DNA of 64,000 nucleotides from Euborellia annulipes (Eukaryota; Arthropoda; Insecta; Dermaptera; Anisolabididae), in assembly GCA_023213315.1 (NCBI GenBank), contig JAKCPI010001710.1:1-64000 (forward strand), given 5' to 3'. Within the stretch, counting starts at the first letter, position 1, and each line of letters begins with the position of its first letter. Under the pieces are notes generated by a model that had not been told where the DNA came from, ran no database searches, and saw only the letters and a list, made by a program, of their open reading frames with translations. A program made the position numbers and the translations under genes. This document shows positions 25,501 to 40,500 of the stretch, piece by piece.

Positions 25501-28500
25501 TGCCAGCTTTTTATTACTATTAATTAAATATGAAAATCTACTATTGCAATATTTTCCAACTTGGTTAATCTACTAAATGCAAAGAATTAAATAAAGTGTA
25601 AAAATAAAAATAAAAAAGCCACCACCAGAATATTTATAATTCGTCTTACATTATTTGACAAATTTTGGCCGCCAAAGCTGCATCTCTGTAACAAATTGAT
25701 GGATATTCCTAAGGAGATAAGTATTTCCTAGTAGGTCTAGGTTTAATAATGAACCGTAAGAGGATCCTAAAGTGGAGTGCGTTTTCTCACCTCACTGCCT
25801 CTCGCTAATTCGCCTTCATAGACAAAGAAGTCCAAGGAACCTGTGAAGAAGCTTTGCTCTGTCTGGTCACATCGACGACCTGTCACGTGTGGTCGGCACC
25901 TTAAAAATAAAAATAATTTATCTATAGACCCTACCCATTTGGCTTACTTTATAAGAGTATTTAAAATATAGTTCATAGTTTCGGGATGATGTAATTACAT
26001 CATAAAATAACAGATATGAAACAAACAATTTTTACCTGCATTGTCCTGTTATGACATCGCATTTATTGTCATAGGAGCCACCAAGATCGCAGTCGCATGG
26101 CCGGCAGCCATCAACATCATCTGACAATCCCCAATATTCGAGAAGACATTGATTACAATCGCGACCGGCTACAAATCTTTTGCAAATACATTCGCCAGAG
26201 TATTCATTGCATCCCTGGTTGTGTATAGTTCCAAGTATGTTGCATGTGCAAGCTGAAAAATATTTTAATTATATCATGTAATATGTTTATATCAGGGCTG
26301 GAGTGTCGGCAGAAAAATTGCCGAAACGGACACCGAGAAAGTTAAAGAGGTTTTTAAAGTTTTTGTAGTTAAAATACTATATTTTATGAATGATTTTGTT
26401 TTACCAGCAAAGCAAAATTGCCGACACCGATATCTCTTAAATTTGCCGATACCAAAATCCTATATATATATATCGAAAATTAGAGAGAAGAAAAAAAGCT
26501 AAATTTTCCGAGTACCTTGACATCCTTCAGGATTTACTTCATCAAAATTCCAGAAGCCATTCTTGCATCTGTCACATCGACGACCGTCGACATTCCGTTT
26601 ACAATGGCATCGACCTGCTTCAAGTCCATTTACTGCATCAGTGTGACTATCGCAAATGCCATCTTCAAGGGATCCCTTTGGATCACAATCACAAGCTAAA
26701 AAAATAAATAAGAATATCTATTTCATCCTGTATCAAGTATTTTTTTGAATGAAAATTGGTTAAATGCATTATTTTATATTGGATTAATGATTAATTTGTA
26801 TTTATCTACAAAATGAATAATAGGGTATATAGAATTTACCATATAAAAATAAGGATATATTTTTAAAGCATTTTCTCTTTAATACAATCTAATGTATGAA
26901 AATATTCTATTATTATTATAATTATTTGAAATTCCTATCGATATCCCCGTTTATTTACCCGAGGTGCTTTCGTGCACGAAGACACACACCTCAAACCCAA
27001 CCGGCCTCTGTAGCCATCTACCGGCACCACGTGAAGTTACTTCATTGCCTATCTCTAACTATTCCTCCTCCTTTTCTCTCTAGCTAGTGAACTAATCCTT
27101 ATTTCTGGTTCCTTTTATCCAACCTCTTCTATGCTAGGGAGGATGTCCAAGTTGAGGAGGGACTCCCTCAGCACCGGCGTGTAGCCTACTCCTTTCGAAG
27201 AATGCCTCACTGAGAGGGAATCCTCTTTACGTCCCTTCCACAGATTAAAATGAACAAATTAAGTAAAAAAAAGACATGGGAACATTAAAAATGCCGTGCT
27301 TGGAGGACATTCAGAAAAAAAACAATGAAAATTTCTAGAAAAACTATTTTAGAAGTTACTTACGTTGGCATATTTCAGGATCCTCGAGATCACGTCCTTC
27401 TTCTTGATAAAAGAAAGGTTTGCATTGTTCACAATTACGGCCCATTGTGTTATGTTGACAATCGTCGCAGAATCCCCCACTTACTTGACCTGTCATTACG
27501 TATACAGCTTCGTCGAAATGACAACTCGTTGAATGATTATTGCAATTACATCCTTAAAAGAAAAATAATCATTAAAAAGAATAATAAGCTTTACATAATC
27601 TGTCTCTGTTCTTAATAACTACTTTACAGCTAACACTTTTTTAGTAATAAATAATTTCTTGTAGTGATAATTTTTATTATTTACAATTTTTTTTCTTTTA
27701 ATTTATCCCCCCCCCCCCCTTCCCGTGAACTTACTTTTGGCTTTCTGCATCGAAGGTCAATAAATATAAATAAAAATGATAAGGATAATAATAATAAGAG
27801 TTTTCGTCTTACTCACGTTTACATGCATTTGTTTGTTTGCCAACAGCTGGCTTCCATGGCAAATCATTATAAAAGTCTTCACATAATTCACAATTAAGCC
27901 CTTTGGTATTATGAGTGCACTCGCAGCGACCATGGACCATATCAGGTAATTCAGGGACATCAGGCAAAGGTAAACATCTAGAAGCATGTCCATAGCAAGA
28001 GCATGAGCCGCGGACTATCATATCGTTAATGGCATAATAATATTTTTCCTAAAAAAAAAAATATCAAACTTACATCTAATTTACATCTAGATTTGAAAAA
28101 GTTTTAGAGCATTAAGCAAATATAATTGATCTATTGCATAATAAGAATTCTTTTCTAAGTGCCCGTTTTTTAAAGTTATATTTATTTTTATTTTATATGC
28201 ATATATATTATTAGTAGGACTGTTCTCGTAACTATAAAATTTCAATCTCCTAGCTGTAGTCGTTCTTGATATATTTTGTTGACACACACACACAGACAGA
28301 CAGACCATTTTGCGAGATCCACTTTTTTGGACTCAGGGGACCTCAATTTAATATAAAAATCTTTTAAACGTAAGCCCATCAATTTATCAAATCTCCCTTT
28401 TATTCAGTTTCGTTCTGCTTCAGACAAACCATAATTTCTGAAAATAAATAAACTCTAAATAAAATTGTAATTTGTAAAGTGAAACATTTATTATTCAGAA

Positions 28501-31500
28501 AATGTAATTAATGTTATCAATAATCATCAACATTAAATTAAATAAATATAAACCAGTTCGAATTTCAAGTATAAAGCTGATTATTTGGCTCAAACTGCAT
28601 GTTCTTAAAAACAGGAAATTTTTTGATATTTAGAAACTATGTATATATAACAAGTTAACGTTTTATAGACTTTTACCTGAATTTCTTGGCGATCATCGAG
28701 TAAATCATCTCCTAGAGTGTGTAACTTTGTAAAATTAATTCTTAAATTTGTCATTTTTAGTAAATTTTGTACTTCTTGAGAATACGGATTGTCAATAGAA
28801 AGGTTAGGTGGTAATACTCGAAATATAACCTAGAAAGAAATAGTAAATAATTATTTTTTACATATTCAAAGATGTTTTGACTAAAAATAGTAATATGAAG
28901 TTTGATCAGATCTACAGGTCTACAAAGGTGTGTTTTTTATAAATATTGCTTTGATTTATTGTCCATTTTTTATTGATTTTTAAGCGAAAAAGACGACACA
29001 ATGAAAAAAAAAAAATGCACTTTTGTGTGTTTTTGGCAATTTATATATACATTTTCGGATCGACTGTTGGGTCAGTCACAAACTCATTCTTTCAATATTC
29101 GGGTATATTGAAAGTGTCAGTTTATGTTCGGTAGTGTAGCCAGAGTTGGGCAGTATCCAGATACAAGTTTTATCTCAGATACACAAATCTAGATACACTA
29201 AATTTTATACGTATAACTAAATATGTATTATATGTATTTATATTCCCCCAACCCTTCTGACTTTGGCCTATAAAACTGTTTTTTATTTATAAACTTTGGG
29301 ATATGAGTTTTAATGTCATGCCAAAGTAATATTTTTGAAAAGATTTTGAGATTTTGATATGTCAAAACGAAGATTATTGTCCGAAAAATATCTATAAATG
29401 TATCTAAAAAAGTATCTTTTGTGAGTCGAGATACCCAATTGTATTTTGTATTTAGATACTTTTTTTTTATCTTGCCCAACTCTGAGGTAGCCGCACGATT
29501 TTTGAGCTATTCTTACTTGCATGCTATTGAGTGAACCGTCAGAAATAAAATAGTATTAAAAGTACAGTTAAGTAAAAAATTTATATTAAATTTTACAAAT
29601 AATTAATATATCTAATTTATTTAATTAGACAATACTATTAAGAATGCCCTTGACCCGAGGCTCAGAGAGAAGACACTAGCTTCTCGCCCCGGGGTCCCGG
29701 GTTCGCCTCCATTCCCAGGCGAGAAAAATTTATTTCATTTGATTTGACTACAAATCATTTGAGATAAATAGGGATAAGGTCTAAATGGCCTTAGATGCCG
29801 AAAAAGACCTTAAAAAAAATACTATTTAGAATTTGAAAATCACCTCTCCTCCTGATGATGGTTGAACATTCGAATAACGTTGTTCACAAACAATATCAGT
29901 TAGCTGTTTCGGCTGTTCTTGTGGTATATTTGGAAAGGTTTCATTACAATTGGCTGCAAAATATCGGTAAACCTGAAAAAAATTAAAATATTAAAAAATT
30001 TATCATTTATTGCAGTCGAGCCTGGCCTGTGAAAAGAGAAACAAGCCTCTAGATTAAGTAAATTAAACTAATAAACTAAAAACAGGAGGAATATGTTTCA
30101 ATATTTTGTTGGTAGGCTATACACACTTGTAAGGTGTGTCATCTTCAGAAATGATAAAAATAATTTTTTTTTTTTAGGTGGTATACCAATTTAAATTTAA
30201 TAAAATCCCCGTGGAACATTATTAAAAGACCAAGAGCCAATGGATAGGTGTAAGAGTGTAGAACGTGTGCGGATAGCCAATTTAATTATTTAAAGGTCAC
30301 GCCATAATAAAATTAAAAAATTAATAATTTTCTTAATATCTAGAGCAGGGGCCTTTTCAGAAATATTTCGTTCCTACTTAATTGTTTTTTTTTTCTGCTT
30401 TGGACACAGAGCGGCATCAGCTTAGAGAAGGCACCTCATTAACATGTATTTAATAAAATTAGACTAACCCTCGAGGCATTGAAGGTGATGCGTGTCCTAG
30501 GCATCGAAATATTTGCTAAATAAAGGACGTCAGGTGGAGCGATAAATCTGCTGGTTGTTTTTCTCCAAACCCATCACTCTACTCATCCCAGCCTACTATA
30601 TAATCTGCGTGTTTTTTTGTTAACGACTCATAATGATGTTCTTTTGGTGCTGATTTTGATATATATATATATAAATGAAATGGAAAAATTCAATGTATAT
30701 ATACGTGTATGTTTCTATAAAAATTCACATTATTCAATGAATTTATTTGACATATAGTTTTTGAAACGGAGTACTGTATTTTATAAACTTTTATTTATAA
30801 TATATTCTTGATTATAAGAAAGGAAAATGAAGAATAGAAGAAAAAAATGATTTTATTATTTTTGTATTTGGTTTATTTTTTCGCTTATGCCAACACCGAA
30901 GCTGATACCGGCAAAATTGCCGATATCGACAACTATTAAATTTGCCTACACCAATACCCCAACTCTGATCATTTATTATGAGAAATTTCTGGCTGAGCCA
31001 TGGATGCTAGCAATGTGCCAAAAATGACAAACAATCGGCCATTAAACAAGCAACAAACTTATCTCGGCTCGGCTCAAACAAATTTGCCGAGACAAATTTA
31101 GTTGATTTTAAAGTAAATTCATGACTGTCTAAAAATGTCTTAAAACTGAAGCAAAAAAAAATTTGAAAGTTGAAAACTAAAATTCTATTTTAAAGATTCG
31201 AAAAGCAAAATTTGTTATCTGGCTAGATCAAGAAACACATGCAAATTCCCACAGAAAAGTGTAAAACTAGCATCAATATTTGCATGTTCCCACGGGAATG
31301 GGGGATTACGGTCTGGAAAAATATTATAAAAGGCCATCCCCCACTCTCTGGGGAGGATTCTCTCTAAATCTCGTTAGTGTCGGACGATCATTTAATCATT
31401 TTTACTATAAAGAAACTTAAAAATCTTCACATCTAATGGCTATCCTTTTTTCTTCTATGAATTTTATTCTTCACATCGATCATTAATATAAAAACTCTAC

Positions 31501-34500
31501 GTAATGTGAGAATTCTCAATGAAAAGTAAAGGAAATTTATTTATCACGAGTGTGTTTATTAAAGCTTTTATGGTTATTTATTATTTATATGATATTATGA
31601 TGGTGGAAGATTCTAACCTGCCAGGTTTTTCCGAAATCATAGGAACGCTCGATGAGCATCGCTGCTGGACGGAATGTCTTAAAATAGATAATTAGATGAG
31701 TGAAATGGAATTCGGCCTCCAAATCGAGTTGTATTGTGACATTTTCGACACCGTTTTGGCTTTGCCACCAGGATCGTTTTCGAGTTCTGTAAATAATTAG
31801 ATGAGGTAGTAAGATTTTTTTTATAATTATAATCAAAAATAATGACTGTGGAAATAACTAACTTTTAATAGATAAAGAAATCGATTTTTTGTTTTTATAA
31901 ACTCCCATCTCATATAAAAAGTACAAATGCCTTTCTTTTGTTTCAGCGAAAATGATAGTATACATTTAAAAAAAAATTTTTTATTTTGATTATTTAAAAT
32001 TTAAATAGATCTACTTATCAACTAAAACAAGACAGAAGAGGATGTGTTTAATTTATTTTTTTACTAATAGTACGATTAAATGTGAAATTATTTTCATTTA
32101 AGACTAAATTTAATTAGAAATATAATTATAAAACTAATAAATAAAATAATTTATTTATATAACTATATTTTAATGAAAAATTTGTGATCAATTTGACTAT
32201 AAGCTAGGTTAAGTTTGGCAGTCTGTCTTCAACTGTTAGAGGTTAATTAATATTCGAATAATTAATTAAACTATTTCTCATTAAAAAATGAAATAAAATT
32301 TATGGCATATCTCTAGTATAAAGTCCGAAGCCACCAGAGAGCGCTGGCGTGCTTCATTCGTGATTCTTTCGTTCTCCTTTTTAGGATTCGTACTTTCAAT
32401 TTAATTTTAAAATCGCCATTTTTAAACAACTTGCAGGAGTCCCGACTTAATTGTTTCGGTCCAAAATCCAGTCAGGTTTCTTTCAGTGGCGACATTTGGA
32501 GTGGACAGGGTTCTAAAACTCTTTAACTAAACTATTTCAAAATATATATCTACGGGTATATAAATTGTAAAAAATTTATTAAATTAAATATCTTTTGACC
32601 AAATTTGAGTACCCATTTGTAAGTAAACTTTAATAAAAAAAGTTCCACCCAAGAAAAAGTTGAAATGACGCCACTGGATTCCTTAGATTAAAAAAAATTA
32701 AAACAACTAGAGAATTCTCGGCTTCGGTTCGGGTTTCTTCAGTCAGGAACAATTCAGTTCGAAGCGATTCGGTAGTTTTTTATGGACAACCGAAAAGATT
32801 CGAATTCAATGGTTTTCAACCGAAGAAAACCCAACCGAAACGTGTCGACACTAGTGACAAAACAAATAGTACGCGCAAATGAAAAGAACGAAAGAATCAT
32901 TAACGAAAAGCTTATGTCAAAAGAGCGAACTAGTGAAGTGTAAGCCGGAGCTCCCAGATGGCTTCTTTATACTAGAGATTAACCAAATAGCTGAAATTTA
33001 TATTTAATCTTACACTTAGCTTTTACGTAGTTAAAAATATATCTGTTCATCTATTCATTTCAAATTAATCATAATGCTTGAGTTTATAATAACTAGAGAT
33101 CAAACACAATTAAGATTTGACAGGTCCAGGTTAAAAATTGTTTATAATTTTAAGGCCGCTTAACAACAGATCCTCCAACTAACAGTACGCGTGGAAAAAA
33201 AAAACTTGTTCCCAGAAAGATTTGAATTCGAGCTTTTGGCATTTCAAATTCTTGATACCAAGTCTTTACTGACTGGTACATTCTGTTTTAGGATATTTCT
33301 AAACTTTTTAAAGCTACTTAATTGGCACGTAGTACTATTAAAATTTTTTTTTAAACAAAAGGTCGTTTTAGCGAGGTGATTAGCTGAATAAATAAGTAGT
33401 AGAATAAATCAAAGGCCAAGCAGCTATGTTTATTTCTTTATAGAACCCACAGCAAAGTTTCGGTCGACTATGCTACCATCTTCATGGTTAGGGTTCAGTT
33501 AACAGAAAAACCCACTTACTTTCTTTGTATTATATCTGATAGATCGTACGGAATTTAGATAAATAGTAGATTACAACTAGAAATGGGCAAAATTAACTAG
33601 AAAAGGATCGAATTAGGATCCGTAAATCCGGCATGTGAAAAGCTCACGATCCCCAATCCGATTTTCAAAAATTGGATCTAGATCTAAATCCAGATCTTAT
33701 TTCGTATCCTCGGATTTTCAATCCTATTTTTAGATTCGATCCTTTTAACAATGCTTTCATCCGACTTTTTGAGAAGGAAGAGGGGGCGTTTTTTCTTCGA
33801 ATTCAAATCGAGAGAGAGGTCGAGCTCGTTTGTGAAATAATAGAGCACCCATCGTCAAAGAAAAATCCTAGCTATCCATGGCCGCCGCGTGCATTTAGAT
33901 AAATAAATTTAATAATGGTACTCAGTGGCTAGATTCAAACAAACACAATACAAAAACAAATTTGAAAAAAAAAGAATTATTTAATTTTTCTTTAACTTTA
34001 ATTGGACCTGGATGACTCTGAACTCTTAGACTAATTGGCTTCTCACACATGCTCTTAGCTTGTTCTTAATCAAGGACTAGGGGACATTCGACCTTTTTTA
34101 GAACCAACTCATTTCCTTCCCTTCCCTTTAATTCCAGTAATTTTGGGGTAGAAATCATAGATGTGAAAGTGAGATGAAGAACTGACAGAGTAAATAGAAC
34201 TAGTCTAGGCTCAAATATTAATAACTCGTGTTAGTCATCCACGTCGAGTGTGAAATTAGGAAATAAATTTTATATTTAATGATGATTTTGATTAAAGATG
34301 AAGGAAACATACCCTGGGAAATAACTATACACTATATGTTCTATACGATGATGTCTCTGAGGATCGTGAGAGAAGCGATCTCGCGAGTCACACCAAAAAC
34401 ATTTTTTGCGATCTTCCAAATGTGAGACGATACAATATCGTTCCTGAAAAATTCAAAAATTTTAAATAGAAAAATATATAATTTCAAGACAATATATTGA

Positions 34501-37500
34501 GTATTAATTATTAAATATTAAAACTTGGGTAATGATTGAATGAATGGAGAGGTGAATCTCGTTTTACCTCCTCTCTAATTATTTAGGCCTATATATTATA
34601 ATCAGAGGCAAGCCCCGCCTTCGGCACTATTCAAAGAGGGTGTGCCGAGCTCAAAGTTGTTCAAAAAAGTTTATTAAACAAATTTCTTCTCTAAAGTCGG
34701 TTCAGACATGATTTAAGGCTGAGGTTACCAAACATTTTTGCTTCGAAGCTCATTTAAAATCAGGAAGATTTTCCAAGGCTCCATAAACCAAAACATTGGT
34801 CTATATGTCTAATATTTAAATATTTTCACGGCAACCCGGGGAGCAGCGAGTCACAGTTTGGGAACCATTGGTTTATAGTACATGTATATGTTACAGGCCA
34901 AACTGTGAATTCCTGGCCAAGCTGTTTTTTAGGACTAACTAATTTTTCCGAACGCAGTCTGTCCTAGGATAAACTAGTTTGTCCAAAAAAAAAAAACAGT
35001 TTGGCCAGGACTAGGTTGTCAGAAAAAAAAACAGTTTGGCCAGGCATACACTTTTGAAGTCGAGAATTCCCTAAAGTTGTTATAATTTTTTTTTTTTATC
35101 TAAAGAGAACCTTAGTGCAACGGACCGAAACGATCCTGGGACAAACTAGATATCATAAGCGCGTTAGGATAAACTAGGTTGTCTAGGAGAAACCAGTTTA
35201 TCAGAGCGCACTCCGGACGAACTAGATTATTTTAGGATATATTTAGGATAAATTAAATAAGAAATTTAAAAATCTGGCCTGTAGCATGTACTCGTATAAA
35301 TATAAGTAAATATACCGCTTTTTCAATTCCGCATGTTGAAGAGGCATGAAGCCGAGATTCTCTTCCAATCAGTAGATTTCCTGTTGCTGGATAACACGAA
35401 CTCTGCTCACATGGATGCGGCCTCTGAACAGGGTAACCTATTCAGAAATAGGCAGTTGCGATAATACGTAGGTAGATAATTTAGAAAATTAATGAAAAAA
35501 TCTGGTATGACTGATCGCAGAGTACACAAATTTCTCTTACCTTCAGTAATCGAAAGTTGTGTACTGTGCTTGTCACACCAGATTTTTTTTGTGTCGAGAT
35601 ATATTTAGTTTCTCATCGCACCTTAGTTCAAAACTTTACTACTTGCGTTTTCTAATGTTTTTAAATGTTGACTGCTTGAAATAAACTATGGTTTTTTTCA
35701 AAATTTCAATCTCATATTTGGATATTTTATACACAATAAAGAATCCAAAATGAATACAAAATTTCATAAAAATTGGGAAAATTTTTTTTTAAATGTGTAA
35801 AATTCCAAAGGGGACCGACCCTTTTAAATCGTAATTTACATGCAAATTCACATAGGGATTTAACATTGGCTCTATGGAAAGAAGAGCCAAAAAATAATTT
35901 GAAAAATCTGAAATACTACTTCAGTACTTCAAACTATTTTCACGAAAAGTTTTACTGATATACTTTTTAAAGAACATCTAAAAAATAGTTGATTTATGAA
36001 TTTTAATCAAAATCGTTAGAGCCAAAACTGAAAAATAACTTCAGAAAAGTACTAGGCCTAGTACTTTTTGGCCGATTTTGTTCAAAAGCTTATTTTAACG
36101 CCTCAAGGGAGTGCCTAAATTAAATTTAAAATTTCAACCTCGTAGCTCATTTGTTTAATGCATAAAAATGTCCACACACATACACTCACATATACAGATA
36201 CACACTCAAACCAATTTGCGGGACCCACTTTTTTGGACCCAGGGGACCTCAAAACATGCATTTCCATCAAAATCTCGACATCTATTTTTTGACATGATCC
36301 CAATACTTTCTCTCTAGGTAAGAGAAAGTAAAAATAGTTCTAATTAACTTCTAAACACAAACGATATTAAACTTATAATGAAGAGTGATTTCAGATTAAA
36401 ATAATTTCATAAAATTGAAAAGAAAAATTTTCTTCATGATTTTTTGGCATATATAAATAATAAGAAAAACGTTTTGAGATCTAAAAATGTGTCCCGCAAA
36501 ATGGTCTGTCTGTGAAAAAAAATATCTCAAGAACCAAAAGAGCTAGGAGGTTGAAATTTGGTAATTAAGTTAGGTATGTCCCTGGACGTCTTTATTGATC
36601 TACTTTTTTTCCAATTTTTCAAAATTCATAAATCAATTATTTTTTTAGACGTTTATACAATCCCTCCGGGGGGGGGTCGAGAGTACCAGAAACATTGCAA
36701 CCCTAGTACCAAAACCAAAAAATAAAATAAATTTCACTAAAGAAAAATAGTCTCAGAGTGGGCGAATATCTGTCCAAGCTTTGGGAATCGATGATTTTGG
36801 AGATTTAGGACCGTTTTCATCTTCCATGAATGAGGCTCTGGGTAATAATTTTATTTAACATAGAAATTGAATTAGGTACACAAGTGTCAAATTATTTCTT
36901 GTTTTGATTAAACTTTTTTTTTTTATTTTGTATAAAAAATTTTATTTATGGTGCAAGAGAAAGGTTTGAAAAGGGAGATGTCAAACCAAATAGTTTACTA
37001 TTTCATTGTTAGCTGGCTTTTGGCAAAATGGGTGAAAAAAAAACTCATTAAGAATGCGAGTATAGTGGCTTGTCACAAAATTTGAAGATCATTGTTATCA
37101 CAATTTCTTCTATCACAAGAATAAGAAAGATTAATGACATTAAATTCCATCAAAATAAGAAACATTGAATATATTTTACAAAAATGTTATATATCTTAAT
37201 GTTATTTTGTTAAATATAAAACAATCCATTACAAGTTAAAAACCGGCGCCCCTCACTTTCTACATAAATTAGCTCTAGCTCCACACACCTTAAACTAACT
37301 ACTGCAAAAAATTGGTTAAAAAAAAAAAAAACATTTTGCTGGTGCGGCTGCTGGATCCAAACCCTCAGCCGAAGAAGCTTGTTGCTGCAAAGCGAGTCTT
37401 AAAGAGTGTTTGTGTTTTGTTAGCTTTACACCAAAGTTATTCCACTCCCGGGAATTAGTGAAATTACAAATTTTTTAAGTGCTGGGGAAATATAAACGCC

Positions 37501-40500
37501 TGGCTAAAAAATCGGGACAGGTGAAGATACCCTGATTCTTGAGCCAAAAGGCCGCCTTGTTCAGTGGGTGGATATCATCTGCGTCGGTCTCGAGAGAATC
37601 GAGGTCATCCGGAGGGGCCATATCGCCTCTCTGGATTGGCAATTCGTCATCTGACCAGGGAAATGTATTCTGCCTCCCCTTAGCTGCAAAATAACAAGGG
37701 ACTAACTACTGCAAACTAACCCAACTCAATTATTCACTCACTATGCTTGTGAAGACCTCTGAAAGAAACGATTTATCTTAAAATTAAATTAATTTTTGTT
37801 CAAATCTTGTGTTAATTAAAAATTCTGCATCTCATTAAGTTATTAATAAATTTTTATCAGTGTCAAATTTTTTTCTTGATTTGACAGTATTGTTTGATAT
37901 GAATAGTTAAATTACATAATTCAATCAATAAATGGTCTAAATTTTATTTTGTGTTTTCAATATAAAATAATGTAATAAGCCATGTCAGGTATTTGATGAC
38001 ATCAAGAAATTTGAAGAAAATAAACCATTGCTTTTTCAGGTCCTCTCAGCTATCACTGTGCAAGAATATTTTTGATGTAGACTACAGTAGAGAAGTTTTA
38101 AACTCGCGGGACACTTCATAAAAGTATACCTCAAGAAACAGAGGAAAATTTAATAAAAATATAATAGAGAATTACATTTTTAAACGCTGTAAGAAAATAT
38201 AATTAGTAATTAATAAATACAAATTAACTACACAAACCTTTTGACCACTATCCCAGCAGCCGTCATCATGTGATGTATTCACTTTGAGTTAAGTTTAGTC
38301 TTAAGGCTGATATCCACTTGAGCAACCGCGTGGCGAGCTGCCTCAAGCTGAGGCTGCCTCGGCCGGAGAAAAGTTCATACGTCTCCACTTGAACCACATC
38401 AAGACAACATTCCTCGATCCGAGCCATGCATCTCTTAGTTTATCTGACTGGTCTTCTTCATTGAAGGAACGTTGCAAAATGAGGCACCTGTGAGCATGCA
38501 CATGGGCTCGACTTGTTTTGGTTGGCAGCAAGGCAGCCTAATTTGCCTCGAGTGGCGGCTGGCGGCAGCCTCGACGAGGCACGGTCTCCACTTGTTCTAT
38601 TTAGCTCAGGCCGAGCACCCGAAGTGCTGCCTCTAGTGGATATGCGGCCTTATTCCCTTTTTGAAGCTTGGAAAGGCAAAATTTTAAAAAATAAAAATAT
38701 ATTTTAATGAAAAGACAGACGACCGACTGGGGGGGGGGGGCCCCAATATTCCCGATTTTGGCCACAGAAGGACCATCAGGTCAAAATTTTCTGATTTCCT
38801 TTTATAAAATTCTGCCACGAATGCATGCAATATATTATGAAACAAGCGGGATGGATAATTTTTTTTTTGTTTTTCGACAAAAGACACAAAATAAGCGGAG
38901 GTCCATTTAGAACAGCACAAGACTAGTTGGTCTTGAATAATGTATACAGATATTCTTAATTGTTAATCTTATTTGCTTTCTATTATCATGCGAAGGAAAT
39001 TGGCTATTCTAAATGTAAAGACTAATTATGAAATTTTTTAGAGTGAATACATCATGTGATGATTGCTGAAATAGGAGTTTGTGTAGTTAATTTGTTTTAT
39101 TAATTACTAACTAGATTAATTATTACTAATATTTTATATTCTTAAAAATTTATTCATTTGGTGATGGGGGACAATTGCCCGGATTGTCCAACCCTTTTAG
39201 AAAGAAGAGTTTGAAAGCAAATTAAAAATTTATTTCTAATGGATTTAAATAACTATTTCTCTATTAAAATTATCTTTACCGGAAATAATATTGGGTTAAC
39301 GGGCCAGATTCAATGATGTTTGGAAAAGTCATCGCGGGCCGTATAAAATCACTACGCGGGGCCGTAGGTTGCACATGCCTGGTAGAGATATCATGAAAAC
39401 ACAGTAGAGTGAAAATACAGTATGAATACAGTAAGTTACTTACTGATAAATTAAAAAATTTAAAAAATTTCCAAATAAAAATTTAAATATTTTTTTCCCC
39501 AAAAATATTTCCTAATTTATTATTGTTCTGAATATATATTATTTATTTTTTTCCTTCTTTTTTTAAAGGAGATATAATCTTTATATTTATTTTATTTTCT
39601 TATTTATATTAAGAAAAATAGAGGTAAATTAATAAAATTAGATCTTTTAAATATAACTTAATTTATTAGAATTTTTGTAGCTAGCTTAAATACCTAACTA
39701 GCCCTACCCCCGCGTTTGCACTCCCCCCCCCCTCACTGTGGTTAAGTCAATCGAACAAGTTAGGAACGCCAAAACCACCCATTCAGCTAAACCTGACACC
39801 CCTAAGGGATTGTATTAAAACTAGTCTGCAAAGCCCGCCTTCGGCGGGCTGCGCCTCTTGGGCTAAATTTGAGTTAAAAAAAAACTTAATGTTTTCCTTT
39901 AAACAACACTAGCTCTGTAGCTTTTTTGAATAAATTTATATGACTTTGATTCTTCAAACCAAAACACGCAGCTAGCACGCTCGGATCCAGTAAAGGCAGC
40001 CATCTTTAACGAAACTGCCGTTAGTACTCGTGTCAGTGCGGTTCGGCACTAACGAAGTCTAAAACTTGGGGTGGTTTCCTACAAATTGACATCACAATAC
40101 TTTTGTGGGTTCTCTGAATAAATTGATATGAATTTCAAAGTTATAAAGTCCTTTTTGAACACCTCATATATTAGTAGATAGGAAAGCCTGTCAAACTTGT
40201 CACATTTTTTTTTTTTTTTGTAAAGTTTAGGATTGGGTATAATTCAAAGAATACTCTACAAAAGTGAAATTAGGTGCACCAATTCATTCATAAAAAATAA
40301 ATACAGTCGACACGATAATTCGAACTCTTCAGCTGGAAAAGCTACTTTTAAGACAACACTTCTCACAGCAATGCATTTTAGTGCCTAGGCAAAGGTTCTA
40401 CTCTCGAGCACATAAGGGACTTGTGGCGCCGGCTGCATCAATTATGCACCGGTTCACATCATTTATTACAAGTTATTCAACAAAAATTCGAAAAGATTAC

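Noticed and set aside
39826..39858. GC hairpin like a bacterial terminator
   Set aside because: Eukaryotic intron context and no T run at the right place; related hairpins elsewhere mark it as repeat DNA.
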